This document shows positions 12,801 through 19,275 of a stretch of 64,000 nucleotides of DNA, in pieces. Positions within the stretch are counted from its first letter, which is position 1; each line of letters begins with the position of its first letter. The notes below the pieces were generated by a model. It ran no database searches, had not been told where the DNA came from, and saw only the letters and a program-made list of their open reading frames with translations. Source of the stretch: an uncultured Eubacteriales bacterium (GTDB lineage Bacteria > Bacillota > Clostridia > Christensenellales > UBA1242); the NCBI GenBank assembly GCA_948695535.1, contig CAPRTS010000002.1, positions 65,975 to 129,974 on the forward strand, written 5' to 3'. A program made the translations under genes and the position numbers.

Positions 12801-14554
12801 ATTTGTCCGTCAATACTATGCGCGACGCGATGGCGACGCCGTTCTTACACGCCGGCGAATACCAAGTAACCGCGGTTACCCCCAGCAACAATTTCTGTTT
12901 AAGCAATGCAACTACGGTAATAACCATTGCTCCAACCACCTTGCTGGTTATTGCTAATGATTTGTCAGTGCGTTACGATCAAGAATTCACCTTGACTGCT
13001 GAATTTATTGGTTTCGTTAATGATGAAGATGTCAGTGACTTGGACGGAAATTTGATTCTCGAAACCACTTACCAATTGCGTGACAATATTACCGGCGATG
13101 GTACTTACCCGATTACCGCCTCGGGTTTAAGTAGCGACGACTATGTTCTTAATTATCAAAATGGTACCTTGACAGTTGAAGGTGTTTACCTGCAAATTCG
13201 CATTAAAAATCGTAACAGTATTTATGGTAACGGTTTGGCAGAATTAGAATTTGATTTTGTTGACTTATCGTTGATGAATCCGGGACGCGTGTTTGAGTTA
13301 GTCAAAGACGATGGCTTGACCGTAGGCGAATACGCAATTCGTGGCCGAATCTTGAACCGCAATTACTCAATCGATTTTATTCGCGAAGACGGTTCGGTAG
13401 GCGACGGTGTCTATACCATTTTGCCACGCCCAATTACCGTAGCGATTGACGACAAAACAGATATATATAATAAAACTATGAAACCCGAATTTGAAGCCAC
13501 GGTGATTGAGGGCTCCATAGCGAACGACGATAATGCCGATGGCAGTGTATACCAACTGCTTTACGCTGGCAACACTTCGGTTGGCACTTACCAAATTCAC
13601 GGGGTTTCAACTAATGCTAATTACACCGTAACCTTTGTGGCGGCCACCGACCCCACGCGCGATTATGGTCTTTACACTGTTAGCCCCAAAAAGATTACAA
13701 TCCCAACTGCGGATTTAACTGAATTTGTTTACACAGGCAACCCGCAAACCTATCGTCACGATTGGCTGTATCGTGATTATTATACGCTCAGTGGTGATGA
13801 CTTTACGCAAACTGACGCGGGTAATTACGTAATTACTTTGACTTTGGACGAAAACTGCGTTTGGGCTGACGCGGAAACGGGACACGAACACGATGTCTTG
13901 CGTTATGAATTTAATATTGCCAAAGCCGAATTCCCCTTGACGAACGTTACCGCCAATGGCTACCAAGGTGTTTACGACGGTCAAGCCCATGACGCTTTGG
14001 TGGACGAGGAACCGGCCAATGACGGCGAACCTTATACTTGGGAATTTAGCGTCGCGGGTAGTGACTATACTGCCACCATGCCCACCTTTACCATACCCGG
14101 CACCTATATGGTAGATTACCGCTTGGTATCAACCAATTACGCCACCTATTATGGTAATTTTACGGTTCAAATTACTAAGGCTAAATTGACTGTTACCATT
14201 AACCAAAATTCGGTAGCCAAAGGTACCACGGCGTCACTTGACCAATTTACCGTGACGGGCTTGGCGACTAATGACCGACCTGGTGATGTCGTGCAATTGA
14301 TTTACCAAAATGACGAATACAGTACCAGTGACTCGGAAACAGGTGACGAATTTGCTTTGACGGCGGTACTGCGTGACGGCATGAACGCCTATTACGAAAT
14401 TGAATATATTGAACCCAATGTTTTACTTGTCACCGAAGCCCCGGTTAACGTCGGCTTGATTATCGGTTTAGCGGCCGGTGGGGTGGTTGTTGTTGGCGGG
14501 GGAGTTGCAACTGCGGTTATTTCAATTCGTCGCAAGCGTAAAATTTCTAAGTAA
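3833..14554 (+). CDS. Giant secreted repeat protein (beta-helix, YDG/MBG and InlB repeats), membrane-anchored
   Basis: This 3573-residue protein starts at GTG 3833; an in-frame TAA lies just upstream at 3827. Residues about 8-35 form a signal or anchor helix. Residues about 75-790 carry many SGGTF-x-N-N / GGAI-type repeats expected to fold as a right-handed parallel beta-helix. YDG-type domains (NKTYDGTV twice) occupy about 1200-1370, MBG-like repeats follow, InlB/Listeria-Bacteroides B repeats (GYxFxGW...LYAxW) span about 1780-2290, and further MBG-2 repeats reach about 3500. The C-terminus has one membrane helix (about 3543-3566) and an RRKRK tail, with no LPXTG motif. It is probably an adhesin or wall-spanning stalk exposed outside the cell. 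Codon style changes along the gene (for example more A/T-ending codons at 9.4-11.5 kb), suggesting mosaic growth. Confidence 0.88.
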   Translation: MTHQRKTTKLVLCSVLACLVAFFVVLGVIILPPMLNATGEEKPLFTIKADSAASLAEQWNNALESGENNILIQLTGNIDLPESAHGEFGTGVGFANGGLYVKPGVKLQLDLNNCRLNQGGYPLADGRVVYNEGTLIIKDTSNGTASHTFSYQGKTYTVHGGTIMGGTTLTNGGGIINGPGGNLEITGGTFANCTAVKSGGAIYAQAGSTTKISGGTFAYNRAEANGVDGEVAGGGAVFVTGDDSSLSITDGIFEHNASQKNGGAVLVGSGTTLTATTLNLTGNTALVGGGLCSYAVNATIQNVVANGNVAHYSGGAVAVAGGVTTIANGIFQNNTAQQDASYNGAGVGGGAVAVVGGELNLQGTRPANNQSNFTFNGNVARFGGAIATGAGTLNATGLVFGGNSANHGSTAYYGGAVATSGGIATYTDCYFSGDSLATNSSGLEKYGTEICTFGGTVTFNGGVLEKHSVTALYATSGTTNFTGGFSFQYNIGEYIIRTNGGNAVINFNDAIIQRNGYTDETAFNNGAHTWWSGLSGGTDCGVWFNYKKVIMRNNFADATFVQIPLNNGGMTFGTTTGNDADVHIYDNTFCKNAFYIWYGSINFYHCLIENNTCKDTFFHYNSNNSDTSPSATRGIKIYGGVFNNNTINGRLFNVFKIYSSTNAALGLAIMGGSFTNNNTTSLIYVTQRLLQISGGTFENNTAAGGNGCIVASSAVLAISGGTFTNNKSTGAGGAVRAMWDTAVTISGGTFTGNQAYYTTANRTSPLDGGAIYTDGETTISGKPVIKDNTTGTNKLTSNLATAKALTIGAAMTAGADVHVAHDGKFTTGWSDFHTDAPSKYFISDRSGYKITRIGNEVVAVTSTTNTELYLTQPTAVATTPSYNGKAQSIITGYDPNRMKITKIKHTWFDGTNQATLNTADVQTITTAFASYVSGQNIIVTDAGRWEVTVAPLSGYQWLGGGSGEIVVTGTMNKAYVLVGGVNSDAETFLIPSYTGEVITDGVNWTPGIPDEYKTWLAGWTTTTGNDQDGVLAFCKDATGAYQLFPPYLYHVHATPQYVGNWGRNYYVPTEHMNMGIRRIKIATDSDFTVVVDEAQYTDGKTELKPAFKVYFRDYYLGQYNGSKWIENSARPCGPINLKDVVYANNREPNRPDNQPAVTFTIDTGYNTVCNFEGTRTTLFTINGRPITNDGTGDGLQINGHPEITTNKTYDGTVNAAIVWEGKVTVSGVSSVYLTVITATYDSSSVGTDKTITIKYFFGGANGWLYSYSETCQGTITPAVITQIDGLVANKTYDGTVDATLSDSNAVFTGKFGNDNLRFTADVAFVAPGAGENKQMVIDRDSLVLSGSAAGNYVLADDVVINIDGTILPASLTATADGVTTQYDSHAHDMIKPNFDSVVLTAGATDADRASVVWEYSLDQTVWETNLPTRTRAANVPVYYRVKADNHDYFYGEVRFALTPISIADAQISLGQSAVIYDGAEHNLVPYITFTLGDETLELKYAEDYLLEYQNSYQGGDYDNGKGDTKNVGVITVKVIGSGQSFMGTAKQSVTFQIVPQTVAMPAADTRSFHYNGSVQTYEIATDERYVVTGNQQSEVSVRDEATQTGGHAVTVALVDKHNYIWENGLSADLTYWFSIYAELVEVNWEWAYQYFYVGKSYTAADALAGTTASSQHDANTKVPGTVSFSTADGLLTIVDPDNAHKDTLQKTFTMMVEAKFTPDNPSYAPVVATLPVSAKWIVVTLNSNRGSGSANLEITARYGDPIIYIDYDTNDNKLTRDYYLHLGWTRDTAMDPVSARDFFTEQDLINHLERNQVVDLNGETFAETDATYYAVWRYIDYTITFYKNEPLQYKTLSDDAPETMAMFWTPDAATQFVTEYNGVMNYDQSKKAYIYTYNHQDWLNKTSDVMRFNLPWVAGQGFTFKAWQDGAGTIVGSLNSLKNLELYAQWEGLKYTVNFVNRENEEEITQTARVQNGGILTANQVPNLLRVGYNFAGWFLTPEAAADVDANGALRVLPDETTIWTTRDLTLYAGWTAKRVHVQIDTLAGMDIKVEVNETQADGSEIITKTVYSGDLLYLPSTFKISAVVKPGYQFKNLTLNFEGQPLQTANDLVWEYTLQDYSSDKLRINLIISGAYDVCQYDLNYAPGAWQFVADFVAPNTYSVENNVTLPVADNMVYPGYTFAGWYDNNHLQGAVLTNTRELTDLGNVTLYPKWTANQQTLVLYNGGVVYATRTLTTDSEYRLDDLSTLSGFEDYNFQGWSLNADLTGAVMPSNAVYTVQPANNNLYAVWQFKEGELTIHADRTEGWYDFGRTVLTLTPAYSREYVNLRNGIKVSYEFYRTGNDLTPVATGTLSLTDVAQNATYYCVATVTDNGYAQPLKITSESIAVRVLRKNLSDAVFAEMSNQTYTGAPITPDLPEITVEGWTLVPGVDFTYEYYYNETVGWAHLKITGLNNYSGSADQPAFYIEPAYMNARVEANHQVYDGAEHLTVINQWADVENVTWTYSLYGEEGSYATTVPVAKDAGEYKIYFRVSRTNYKTYNGSVVMQITPKLVEVNWADLALVYNAQNQKPTATVVTGVDGDSLTLTVTAGDCCLVGTYTATAGMTTLNRNYQLTNTQTEFTIQPREVTVNITPNGNWREGEVGEYATASLNNLVGGDNPEISLTYYLHGEAVNGKPATEGAYVVRATIIDSNYILTGLTEAPFTIRKKDGTVTNSIIVQQDDWHYGDPASTINWVATVGHDEAQITYFYLNANNEEVALNFNDITMVGTYYVRVVIEAISADTDEENPRTYAEATKEFHILPRVLSLAWTDLQHEYDGEKHTPNVTLTNLIDGDECQVNVVTEIADGVTVGDYWATVTKLDNENYVLPEITAQQYSILPRAITVTIDAQESVYGADLNILSAQVTAGDIIPGDNFDGSVYTLDKETGTDVGTYAITGTSTNSNYTVTFVDAIYTITPKECTVVWEDIDYVYNGEVQTIMTYLMHEDEKIYLSVNTMRDAMATPFLHAGEYQVTAVTPSNNFCLSNATTVITIAPTTLLVIANDLSVRYDQEFTLTAEFIGFVNDEDVSDLDGNLILETTYQLRDNITGDGTYPITASGLSSDDYVLNYQNGTLTVEGVYLQIRIKNRNSIYGNGLAELEFDFVDLSLMNPGRVFELVKDDGLTVGEYAIRGRILNRNYSIDFIREDGSVGDGVYTILPRPITVAIDDKTDIYNKTMKPEFEATVIEGSIANDDNADGSVYQLLYAGNTSVGTYQIHGVSTNANYTVTFVAATDPTRDYGLYTVSPKKITIPTADLTEFVYTGNPQTYRHDWLYRDYYTLSGDDFTQTDAGNYVITLTLDENCVWADAETGHEHDVLRYEFNIAKAEFPLTNVTANGYQGVYDGQAHDALVDEEPANDGEPYTWEFSVAGSDYTATMPTFTIPGTYMVDYRLVSTNYATYYGNFTVQITKAKLTVTINQNSVAKGTTASLDQFTVTGLATNDRPGDVVQLIYQNDEYSTSDSETGDEFALTAVLRDGMNAYYEIEYIEPNVLLVTEAPVNVGLIIGLAAGGVVVVGGGVATAVISIRRKRKISK

Positions 14555-14606
14555 TTAAATAGTATCAGGTAGGTATAAATTACGTTTTTTGTTACATAAT
14601 AGTGTT

Positions 14607-14867
14607 ATGACAACAACACAAAACAAACAAAGCAAAAAAAATAGTGCGATGAAAAAAATTGGGCAAGGTTTGAAAGAAACATTTATGGAAATGAGTGAGA
14701 GTTTGGCCGGTTGGATTGACGATACGGGCGACCAATTTACCAAAAAGAAGAAACAAAATTGTCAAGGCTCGCAAAAAAACGGGTGCGCCAAAGGTAATAC
14801 GCAAAGTCAAAACCAAAGTAAAACTACCGTTGAAAAACCCAAGCCGGAACCCGGTCTTGAAAGATAA
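14607..14867 (+). CDS. Small Lys/Gln-rich protein of unknown function
   Basis: The 86-residue product has a short helical central part (MKKIGQGLKETFMEMSESL) and a hydrophilic Lys/Gln/Asn/Pro-rich tail, with no signal peptide. I chose the internal ATG at 14607 because CATAAT (14595-14600) ends 6 nt before it, matching the spacing seen at other host genes. No Shine-Dalgarno is present. It lies between the giant surface gene and the predicted lipoprotein gene, so a link to the cell envelope is possible but unproven. Confidence 0.55.
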   Translation: MTTTQNKQSKKNSAMKKIGQGLKETFMEMSESLAGWIDDTGDQFTKKKKQNCQGSQKNGCAKGNTQSQNQSKTTVEKPKPEPGLER

Positions 14868-14874
14868 AAATTTC

Positions 14875-14904
14875 TTGCTAAGTTATCGCTTTATGTGGTA
14901 AAAT
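14875..14904 (+). promoter_or_regulatory. Promoter driving ATG 14911
   Basis: TTGCTA (14875-14880) and TAAAAT (14899-14904) are 18 bp apart, and the -10 ends 6 nt before ATG 14911. This fixes the intended start of the downstream lipoprotein gene at 14911 rather than at a later TTG. Confidence 0.65.
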
Positions 14905-14910
14905 ACCACG

Positions 14911-16429
14911 ATGAAACAAACAAACAAACAATAAGGTAACCATTTTTGGTTGTTTGTTAATAACGATTATTTTAATCAGCGTGGCGGTGATTACCGCGTG
15001 CGCCGTGAATGTTAAACCCAGTAAGGCCACGGCCGAACCGACCGTCATGCTGACCGAACCAACTATTACGACAGCTTTTCCCCCAACAATTTTAAATGGT
15101 GCCACCGCGGTATGTCCTGCGGATCAACCGCAAAAAATTGTGACCGATTTACCGGTGGGGGTTCGTTATGCAATTCGTCAGGAACAAATCGACCCGACCA
15201 CGATTGACGCGGGCAAAATTGTGCCGGCAGGTTATACCGCACTGGATTATATCCAGGGTACGGGTACACAATGGCTTGATACTGGTTTTTCAACCACCAC
15301 CGGTATGACAGTAGATATGAAAACTTCTTGCTATACAATGGGGTCATACCGCGGTACACAACAATACCCACCCTTTTCAGAGGGTGCAAATGGTCTTGAC
15401 AGTTTTACTGGGGATGGTGGCCCAAATTTTAGTGATACTGTTTATGGTTTAATTGCCTATGGTTCTCATGCTTATTTTGCCGTGAGGACTTATACAGGCA
15501 GTGAACGCCCTATCTCGGTTGTCAAATTTTCGACGTGTCATGGCTTTTTGGAAAAGGACGGAGAACGCAAATACACTACTGTCTCTGGTAAAACCAATGG
15601 CGCTAACGTGGGGTTATTTAGTATATATCAGGGGCGATATTGTGATGATGGGAAAATAATATACACCAAGTTTTGGAACAGTGCCGACAAACTGGTTCGT
15701 GATTTTGTCCCCGTGCGCAGTCCTAATAACCAATTGGGAATGTATGATGTTCTTAATCACAAATTTTATGCCAATGCCGGCACGGGCGAATTTGTCGCCA
15801 GCAGTGACGTCAATACCGCCATTAAAGATTGGGAATGGTTGGACAGTGTGGACGACCCCCGTAACGAAAGAGTGCTTGCTGCCAATACCAAATATTACGT
15901 TTATTATTACTTACCGAATACTGATACCACCTTGGTAAGCCCGTTAGCGGTCAGCAGTTTTACCGTCAACGACCACGTGTACGGCGAATGGCAAAACGTT
16001 GGCCAAACGCAAGATAACCAACTTTTGCAACAGCGTGTTTGTACCATATGCGGTGGTGGTGCCCAAGAACGTATGTATGCGCCCGGTTCACATTGCCACC
16101 ATCTTACCATTAAAGGTAACTATGTAACTAACGAGTTAGTTATAACCGCCACGGTCTATACTAACCAAGCCACGCCGTTTGGCACGTTGCAGGCCTTGCT
16201 TGACTACTTAAACAGTCTAGTAAACTTTGACTACTTAGTCTCTACGGGCAGCGTGCGTTATTACGACCCGTACGCTAATCGGTGGTGTAGTGGTACCGTT
16301 ACCAAATTTGCGGGTTACGGCGGGCAGATGTTTACCTATTACTACACCAAAAATGACGTAGTAACTATTCCCAAGCACACGACGATAACGGACCTGAGTA
16401 TTACCGACAACGTCCCGTATACACAGTGA
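14911..16429 (+). CDS. Predicted secreted lipoprotein, currently phase-off at its start
   Basis: The uninterrupted frame runs from about 14930 to 16429; its first usable in-frame codon in this copy is a TTG at 14954 with no ribosome site. Removing one AAAC unit joins ATG 14911 to it and yields a complete signal peptide (a Lys-containing n-region, hydrophobic core, then VITAC, which fits a lipobox). The mature part (about 465 residues) includes a GYTALDYIQGTGTQWLDTGF segment resembling laminin-G/jelly-roll domains of gut-bacterial surface proteins, then a Cys-rich stretch (VCTICGG) and a beta-rich C-terminus. It follows the giant surface gene and ends 80 bp before tRNA-Asp. An assembly error in the repeat could give the same picture. 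Confidence 0.7.
14914..14929 (+). repeat. Tetranucleotide repeat (AAAC)4 directly after a start codon
   Basis: Four perfect AAAC units follow ATG 14911. With four units the frame stops after seven codons. With three units (or six) the same ATG reads into the 490-codon open frame. This is the layout of translational phase variation by slipped-strand mispairing. Confidence 0.85.
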
Positions 16430-16470
16430 AGTCATGGCGCAAAATAGTTTCACGACCACATAAATAGCGA

Positions 16471-16499
16471 TTGACAGGTTGGTGTAATTTTGCTATCCT
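16471..16499 (+). promoter_or_regulatory. Promoter of tRNA-Asp
   Basis: A consensus TTGACA (16471-16476) and TATCCT (16494-16499) with a 17-bp spacer lie 12 nt before the mature tRNA. Confidence 0.8.
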
Positions 16500-16511
16500 A
16501 TAAATGTACTT

Positions 16512-16588
16512 GGCCCGCTAGCTCAGTTGGTTAGAGCGCATGCCTGTCACGCATGAGGTCGACAGTTCAAGTCTGTTGCGGGTCGCCA
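16512..16588 (+). tRNA. tRNA-Asp (GTC)
   Basis: A 77-nt cloverleaf with acceptor GGCCCGC/GCGGGTC, anticodon loop CTGTCAC (anticodon GTC), a TTCAAGT T-loop and an encoded CCA end. Its 3' 45 nt are repeated at 25753-25797, so it is the attachment site of the adjacent integrated element, and the gene remains intact on this side. Confidence 0.97.
16544..16588 (+). repeat. attL core of the 9.2-kb element (3' part of tRNA-Asp)
   Basis: A 45-nt perfect direct repeat shared with 25753-25797, running from the anticodon loop to the CCA end of tRNA-Asp. Confidence 0.95.
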
Positions 16589-16662
16589 TTAAAAACACAA
16601 TATGTTGTACCGGACTTGCAAAATCTACCACTTTATGTGGTTTGTATGAAAAACGCTATAAT

Positions 16663-16687
16663 TAGTACACCCATTAGTACACCCATT
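16663..16687 (+). repeat. Left arm-type repeat pair near attL
   Basis: Contains GTACACCCATTAGTACACC, a tandem pair of the AGTACACCC unit. The same 19 nt recur at 25620-25638 near the other end. Paired repeats flanking the core on both sides are typical arm sites for a tyrosine integrase. Confidence 0.6.
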
Positions 16688-16707
16688 TGTGACAAGATAT
16701 TGCCTAA

Positions 16708-16733
16708 AAAGCCCCGCAGCAATACGGGGCTTT
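16708..16733 (-). terminator. Terminator of the leftward prophage operon
   Basis: A GC-rich stem AAAGCCCCG / CGGGGCTTT is followed on the minus strand by TTTTTAGG, just beyond the methyltransferase stop codon. Confidence 0.85.
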
Positions 16734-16757
16734 CTGTGTGGTGTTGATTATTGGTTG

Positions 16758-17231
16758 TCACTGTTTCATAAACAGCACCCAGTGCGTATTACTGCGTTTT
16801 CCCGACTTATGGCCAAGCACCGGTTTTTGGTCGGTCAGAGCCAAAATCTCGCCTAATTTGATGTCGGTTTCGTTCCACTTAAAAATTAACGTACCGTTCG
16901 GTTTAAGAACTCGAAAACATTCCGCAAAGCCTTTACGCAGAACTTCTCGCCAATCTCGGCCAAGGTGCCCATACTTAATCTGCTGCCAACCGGTCGGTGT
17001 TTCTTTGTTCAATAACAAGTGCGGTGGGTCGAATACCACCAAGTAAAAGCATTCATTACCAAACGGCAAGTTGGTGAAGTCGCACACCCAGTCAGGGTTA
17101 ACTTCAAAGTCGCGTCCGTCGCAAAGTTTGGTTTTAACACAACGGTTATCACAGAACAGCACCCGCGGGTCAGTCTTGTTAAAATAAAACATGCGGCCGC
17201 CACAACATACATCTAAAATCGGTTTATTCAT
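16758..17231 (-). CDS. Phage class I SAM-dependent methyltransferase
   Basis: This 157-residue protein has a SAM-binding motif I (ILDVCCGGRMF) at its N-terminus and a DPPH catalytic tetrapeptide near residue 88, the motif IV form found in small phage-encoded methyltransferases. The WREVLRKGFAECFRVLKPNGTLIFKW segment is the usual helix-strand after motif IV. The target (DNA base or other) cannot be told from sequence; DNA adenine or cytosine N-methylation is the likeliest. It is the last gene of the leftward operon, has a GGAGG site and overlaps its upstream neighbour by 4 nt. It may modify the replicative DNA against host restriction. Confidence 0.8.
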   Translation of the reverse strand: MNKPILDVCCGGRMFYFNKTDPRVLFCDNRCVKTKLCDGRDFEVNPDWVCDFTNLPFGNECFYLVVFDPPHLLLNKETPTGWQQIKYGHLGRDWREVLRKGFAECFRVLKPNGTLIFKWNETDIKLGEILALTDQKPVLGHKSGKRSNTHWVLFMKQ

Positions 17232-17398
17232 TTCGCCTCCATCTTTTTTAATTTTTTGTAGGCGACGTGGAACTTTCGCCCATAATATTGGCGGTCGTAA
17301 TTATCTTCGGCCGTAACGCTACTAAACAAAAGTTCTTGGCATTTTTTGCGTAGGTCAAGATAGGCGGTCAATTTGGCTAGTTCGGTCAATTCTTTCAT
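17228..17398 (-). CDS. Small phage protein, 56 aa, unknown
   Basis: The start is set at ATG 17398 by a strong AGGAGGT 7 nt upstream; an earlier in-frame start would lie inside the previous gene without a ribosome site. The peptide is helical and charged (a LAKLTAYLDLRKKCQELL segment, then a basic KKLKKMEAK end), with no membrane segment. It overlaps both neighbours by 4 nt in the operon. No function is recognised. Confidence 0.65.
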   Translation of the reverse strand: MKELTELAKLTAYLDLRKKCQELLFSSVTAEDNYDRQYYGRKFHVAYKKLKKMEAK

Positions 17399-17595
17399 CT
17401 TGCCACCTCCTGGCCGACGCAAAGCACTGCTTGCACCGTGCAGTTCGTCACGCCGTACATATCGCGATCGTGCTGCACTTCGGTCGGGTCGGCGTATAGT
17501 AATGCTTCCGTAAAATTTGGTGAAAATTCATACCCAGTGAAAAACTCGCCGTTGGTGTTAAGTAACACCCAAACTGTTTTGTTAATTGTTTCCAT
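17395..17595 (-). CDS. Small phage protein, 66 aa, unknown
   Basis: A 66-residue acidic protein with a short beta-type N-terminus (KTVWVLLNTNGEFF) and an AKGGAG-free but adequate AAGGAG ribosome site 11 nt before its ATG. It sits between the DnaD-tail protein and the 56-residue protein in the leftward operon. No family is recognised. Confidence 0.6.
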   Translation of the reverse strand: METINKTVWVLLNTNGEFFTGYEFSPNFTEALLYADPTEVQHDRDMYGVTNCTVQAVLCVGQEVAR

Positions 17596-17610
17596 TTGTT
17601 ATTTTTCTCC

Positions 17611-18126
17611 TTAAAATTCGATTTCGTCTATATTTCGTTCTGCAAAAATCTTCGCTTTTTGCTCGGGCGTCCAATCGTGCTTGATAAACTCCTTGCTTGA
17701 TGCTCGTTTGGTACCGTGCTTGACTTGGAAAAGTTTTTCAGTCTTGATAAAGTCCCGGCAACTTCGCAAATAATCCGCTGTTTGGTATTCGCCAGAGTTA
17801 AGTTTTGAACTTAACTGTTCGACAGCATCGGTTACTACTTGTTGCCCGTGTTCAGTGACCAATTCGTCATACTGTGTTTGCGTTAGCAAGACATTTTGGT
17901 AGTAGCCGAACGCAACCGTCTTGGGTTGCTCATCGCCTACGCCCGCGTTATTACACACATTTTTTATAACTCTCTGTAAATTATAAAATCTCTGTGTGTT
18001 AATCGCGGACGCAGACGCCCGCGTGAGACGCCACAGCAACGCCCAAACGATCCGCAGTTGCTCAGCGTCCGTCAAATTTACCGCCAAATTTTTGGCACTT
18101 TGAAAGTTTGTCGTATCCAATTTCAA
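17611..18126 (-). CDS. Phage replication-associated protein with a DnaD-like C-terminal tail
   Basis: This 171-residue protein contains a helical module with the pattern Y-x-N-V-L-L-T-x2-x-Y-D-E-L-V (about residues 75-92) followed by a YLRSCRDFIK-type helix. Phage and plasmid replication proteins often carry this next to a DNA-binding domain. Its C-terminus (SKEFIKHDWT...) closely resembles the C-terminus of the host DnaD-domain protein at 44531-45250 (KDFIKHSYS...), both ending in a few residues with an acidic EF or IEF terminus. I infer a role in recruiting host primosome proteins to phage DNA. A strong ribosome site (AAAAGGAG) precedes the ATG. Confidence 0.6.
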   Translation of the reverse strand: MKLDTTNFQSAKNLAVNLTDAEQLRIVWALLWRLTRASASAINTQRFYNLQRVIKNVCNNAGVGDEQPKTVAFGYYQNVLLTQTQYDELVTEHGQQVVTDAVEQLSSKLNSGEYQTADYLRSCRDFIKTEKLFQVKHGTKRASSKEFIKHDWTPEQKAKIFAERNIDEIEF

Positions 18127-18153
18127 ATACTCCTTTTTTTAGCCATTTTGACC

Positions 18154-18178
18154 TTGCCACCGTCGCGAACAGTGGCAA
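18154..18178. other. Hairpin in the 122-bp gap after the SSB gene
   Basis: TTGCCAC and GTGGCAA form a 7-bp perfect stem around an 11-nt loop in the only sizeable gap inside the leftward operon. No T run follows, so it is not a clear terminator. An origin or packaging hairpin of a filamentous phage is one possibility. Confidence 0.4.
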
Positions 18179-18248
18179 AAGTCCTGTGTGCAATTAAACC
18201 AGGTTATAAGCCACTAGGGCGGCGGACGGTACCGTAGCAGATGTAGTC

Positions 18249-18566
18249 TCATTGTTGCACCCCCCGCAAGAACTCGGGCTGGCTGGTCGGGTGCAGCACA
18301 AAGTCGTCGTGGACAACGTCCTTGCTGTCGGTATAGTGCCGACGTTCCAAGGTACCGTCGACTTTGACCAAGTCGCCTTGTTTAAGTTCAGCAAGGCACA
18401 TTTGAGCCCAACCACGCCAAACCTTGCAAGGAATAACGCCCTTATAGGACTGTACGCGGATATACAACATGACAATCGGGAACCCCGCCTTGTCTTGACC
18501 AATCATTTTGGGCGGTTGGCTCAAAGTCCCGGCAATGCTGATGAATAAATCTTCTTGGTTAACCAT
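18249..18566 (-). CDS. Phage single-stranded DNA-binding protein (OB fold)
   Basis: This 105-residue protein resembles the OB domain of bacterial SSBs: an early FISIAGTLSQPPKM strand pair, IVMLYIRVQSY, then KVWRGWAQMCLAELKQGDLVKVDGTL, the family pattern of a helix followed by G-D-x-V-x-V-x-G-x-L. It lacks the long acidic C-terminal tail of host SSB, as is common for phage copies. Coating of single-stranded genome copies fits a rolling-circle ssDNA phage. Its ATG overlaps the upstream gene by 8 nt. Confidence 0.82.
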   Translation of the reverse strand: MVNQEDLFISIAGTLSQPPKMIGQDKAGFPIVMLYIRVQSYKGVIPCKVWRGWAQMCLAELKQGDLVKVDGTLERRHYTDSKDVVHDDFVLHPTSQPEFLRGVQQ

Positions 18567-19275
18567 TGTTGACCTCCTTAAAATTCACTGAACGCCGTGA
18601 CACCAGCCCCGCAGCCATTGGCGAAGCCGGCACCGGGGCTGGTGTCGCGTTAGGCAGTATATCTGCGACAGCAGGAACACCCGCGCTAGCGGTCACAGCG
18701 TCGACATTAACCAAATTTTGTTCTGCGTCAGCAGACACAGCCGCGTTAGCGGGCACAGGCGGGTTTTTGGCTGTTTTCCCGGGGCTCTCGCTAGATTGCG
18801 CAGAACGGGGCGGTTGTGGCGTTATAACGGGCTTTCTCGGCGTTTTTCGCGTGAAAAGTCGCACCAGTTGTGGAGGTATAAACATAACCACAAAGCCTTG
18901 CACAGCACGCCACAAATTGCCCCAGAAATCGTAGCGCCACGGTAGCGGTTTTTTAAGACGGCGTTGCTCCTGGATAAACGCTTTCTTGATCGCCCGACGG
19001 GTCTGCCAGTTTTGGATCGCGTCTAGTTCACAACCAAGTTTTTGGTCTTTAAGCCACTCTTCGGCGAAGTGCTGCATGGTGATTTTTTGGACTTGCGTTT
19101 GGGCTCGGCAACTGGCAATATGAAAGTCAGTTGCCATTTTGTAGAAATCATCGGGCAAGGCGGCATGTTTCTTGCGTAACTCAACAAAGCGTTGCTCAAA
19201 CTCTTTTAGTACCTCCTTGCCATCATTGTCCAACTGCTCGATGTTAAAGTTATCGATTTGCAAAAAATCGCTCAT
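18559..19275 (-). CDS. Phage protein with a helical N-terminus, hydrophobic segment and Pro/Ala-rich tail
   Basis: I do not recognise a family for this 238-residue protein. Residues 1-110 are helical and charged. Residues about 122-143 (LWRAVQGFVVMFIPPQLVRLF) form one hydrophobic, probably membrane-inserted segment. The last 90 residues are Pro/Ala/Ser/Val-rich and likely disordered. The gene is translationally coupled to the Zot-like ATPase gene upstream (ATGA overlap). Because that ATPase has no membrane helix, this protein may provide the membrane anchor for the assembly complex. Confidence 0.6.
   Translation of the reverse strand: MSDFLQIDNFNIEQLDNDGKEVLKEFEQRFVELRKKHAALPDDFYKMATDFHIASCRAQTQVQKITMQHFAEEWLKDQKLGCELDAIQNWQTRRAIKKAFIQEQRRLKKPLPWRYDFWGNLWRAVQGFVVMFIPPQLVRLFTRKTPRKPVITPQPPRSAQSSESPGKTAKNPPVPANAAVSADAEQNLVNVDAVTASAGVPAVADILPNATPAPVPASPMAAGLVSRRSVNFKEVNNG

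Noticed and set aside
4052..14000. Many antisense open frames of 60-190 codons in the giant gene
   Set aside because: They are shadows of the regular repeat codons on the other strand, with no ribosome sites or family signatures.
14954..16429. TTG 14954 as the true start of the lipoprotein
   Set aside because: It has no ribosome site and would give a signal sequence without a basic n-region, whereas ATG 14911 has a proper promoter and, with one AAAC unit fewer, a complete signal peptide.
16553..16747. 64-codon plus-strand frame starting in tRNA-Asp
   Set aside because: It begins inside the tRNA and ends in the prophage terminator; its STPISTPI segment comes from the arm-type DNA repeats.
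18194..18502. 102-codon frame overlapping the SSB gene
   Set aside because: Antiparallel codon bias is absent and the SSB frame fully explains the region; no ribosome site.
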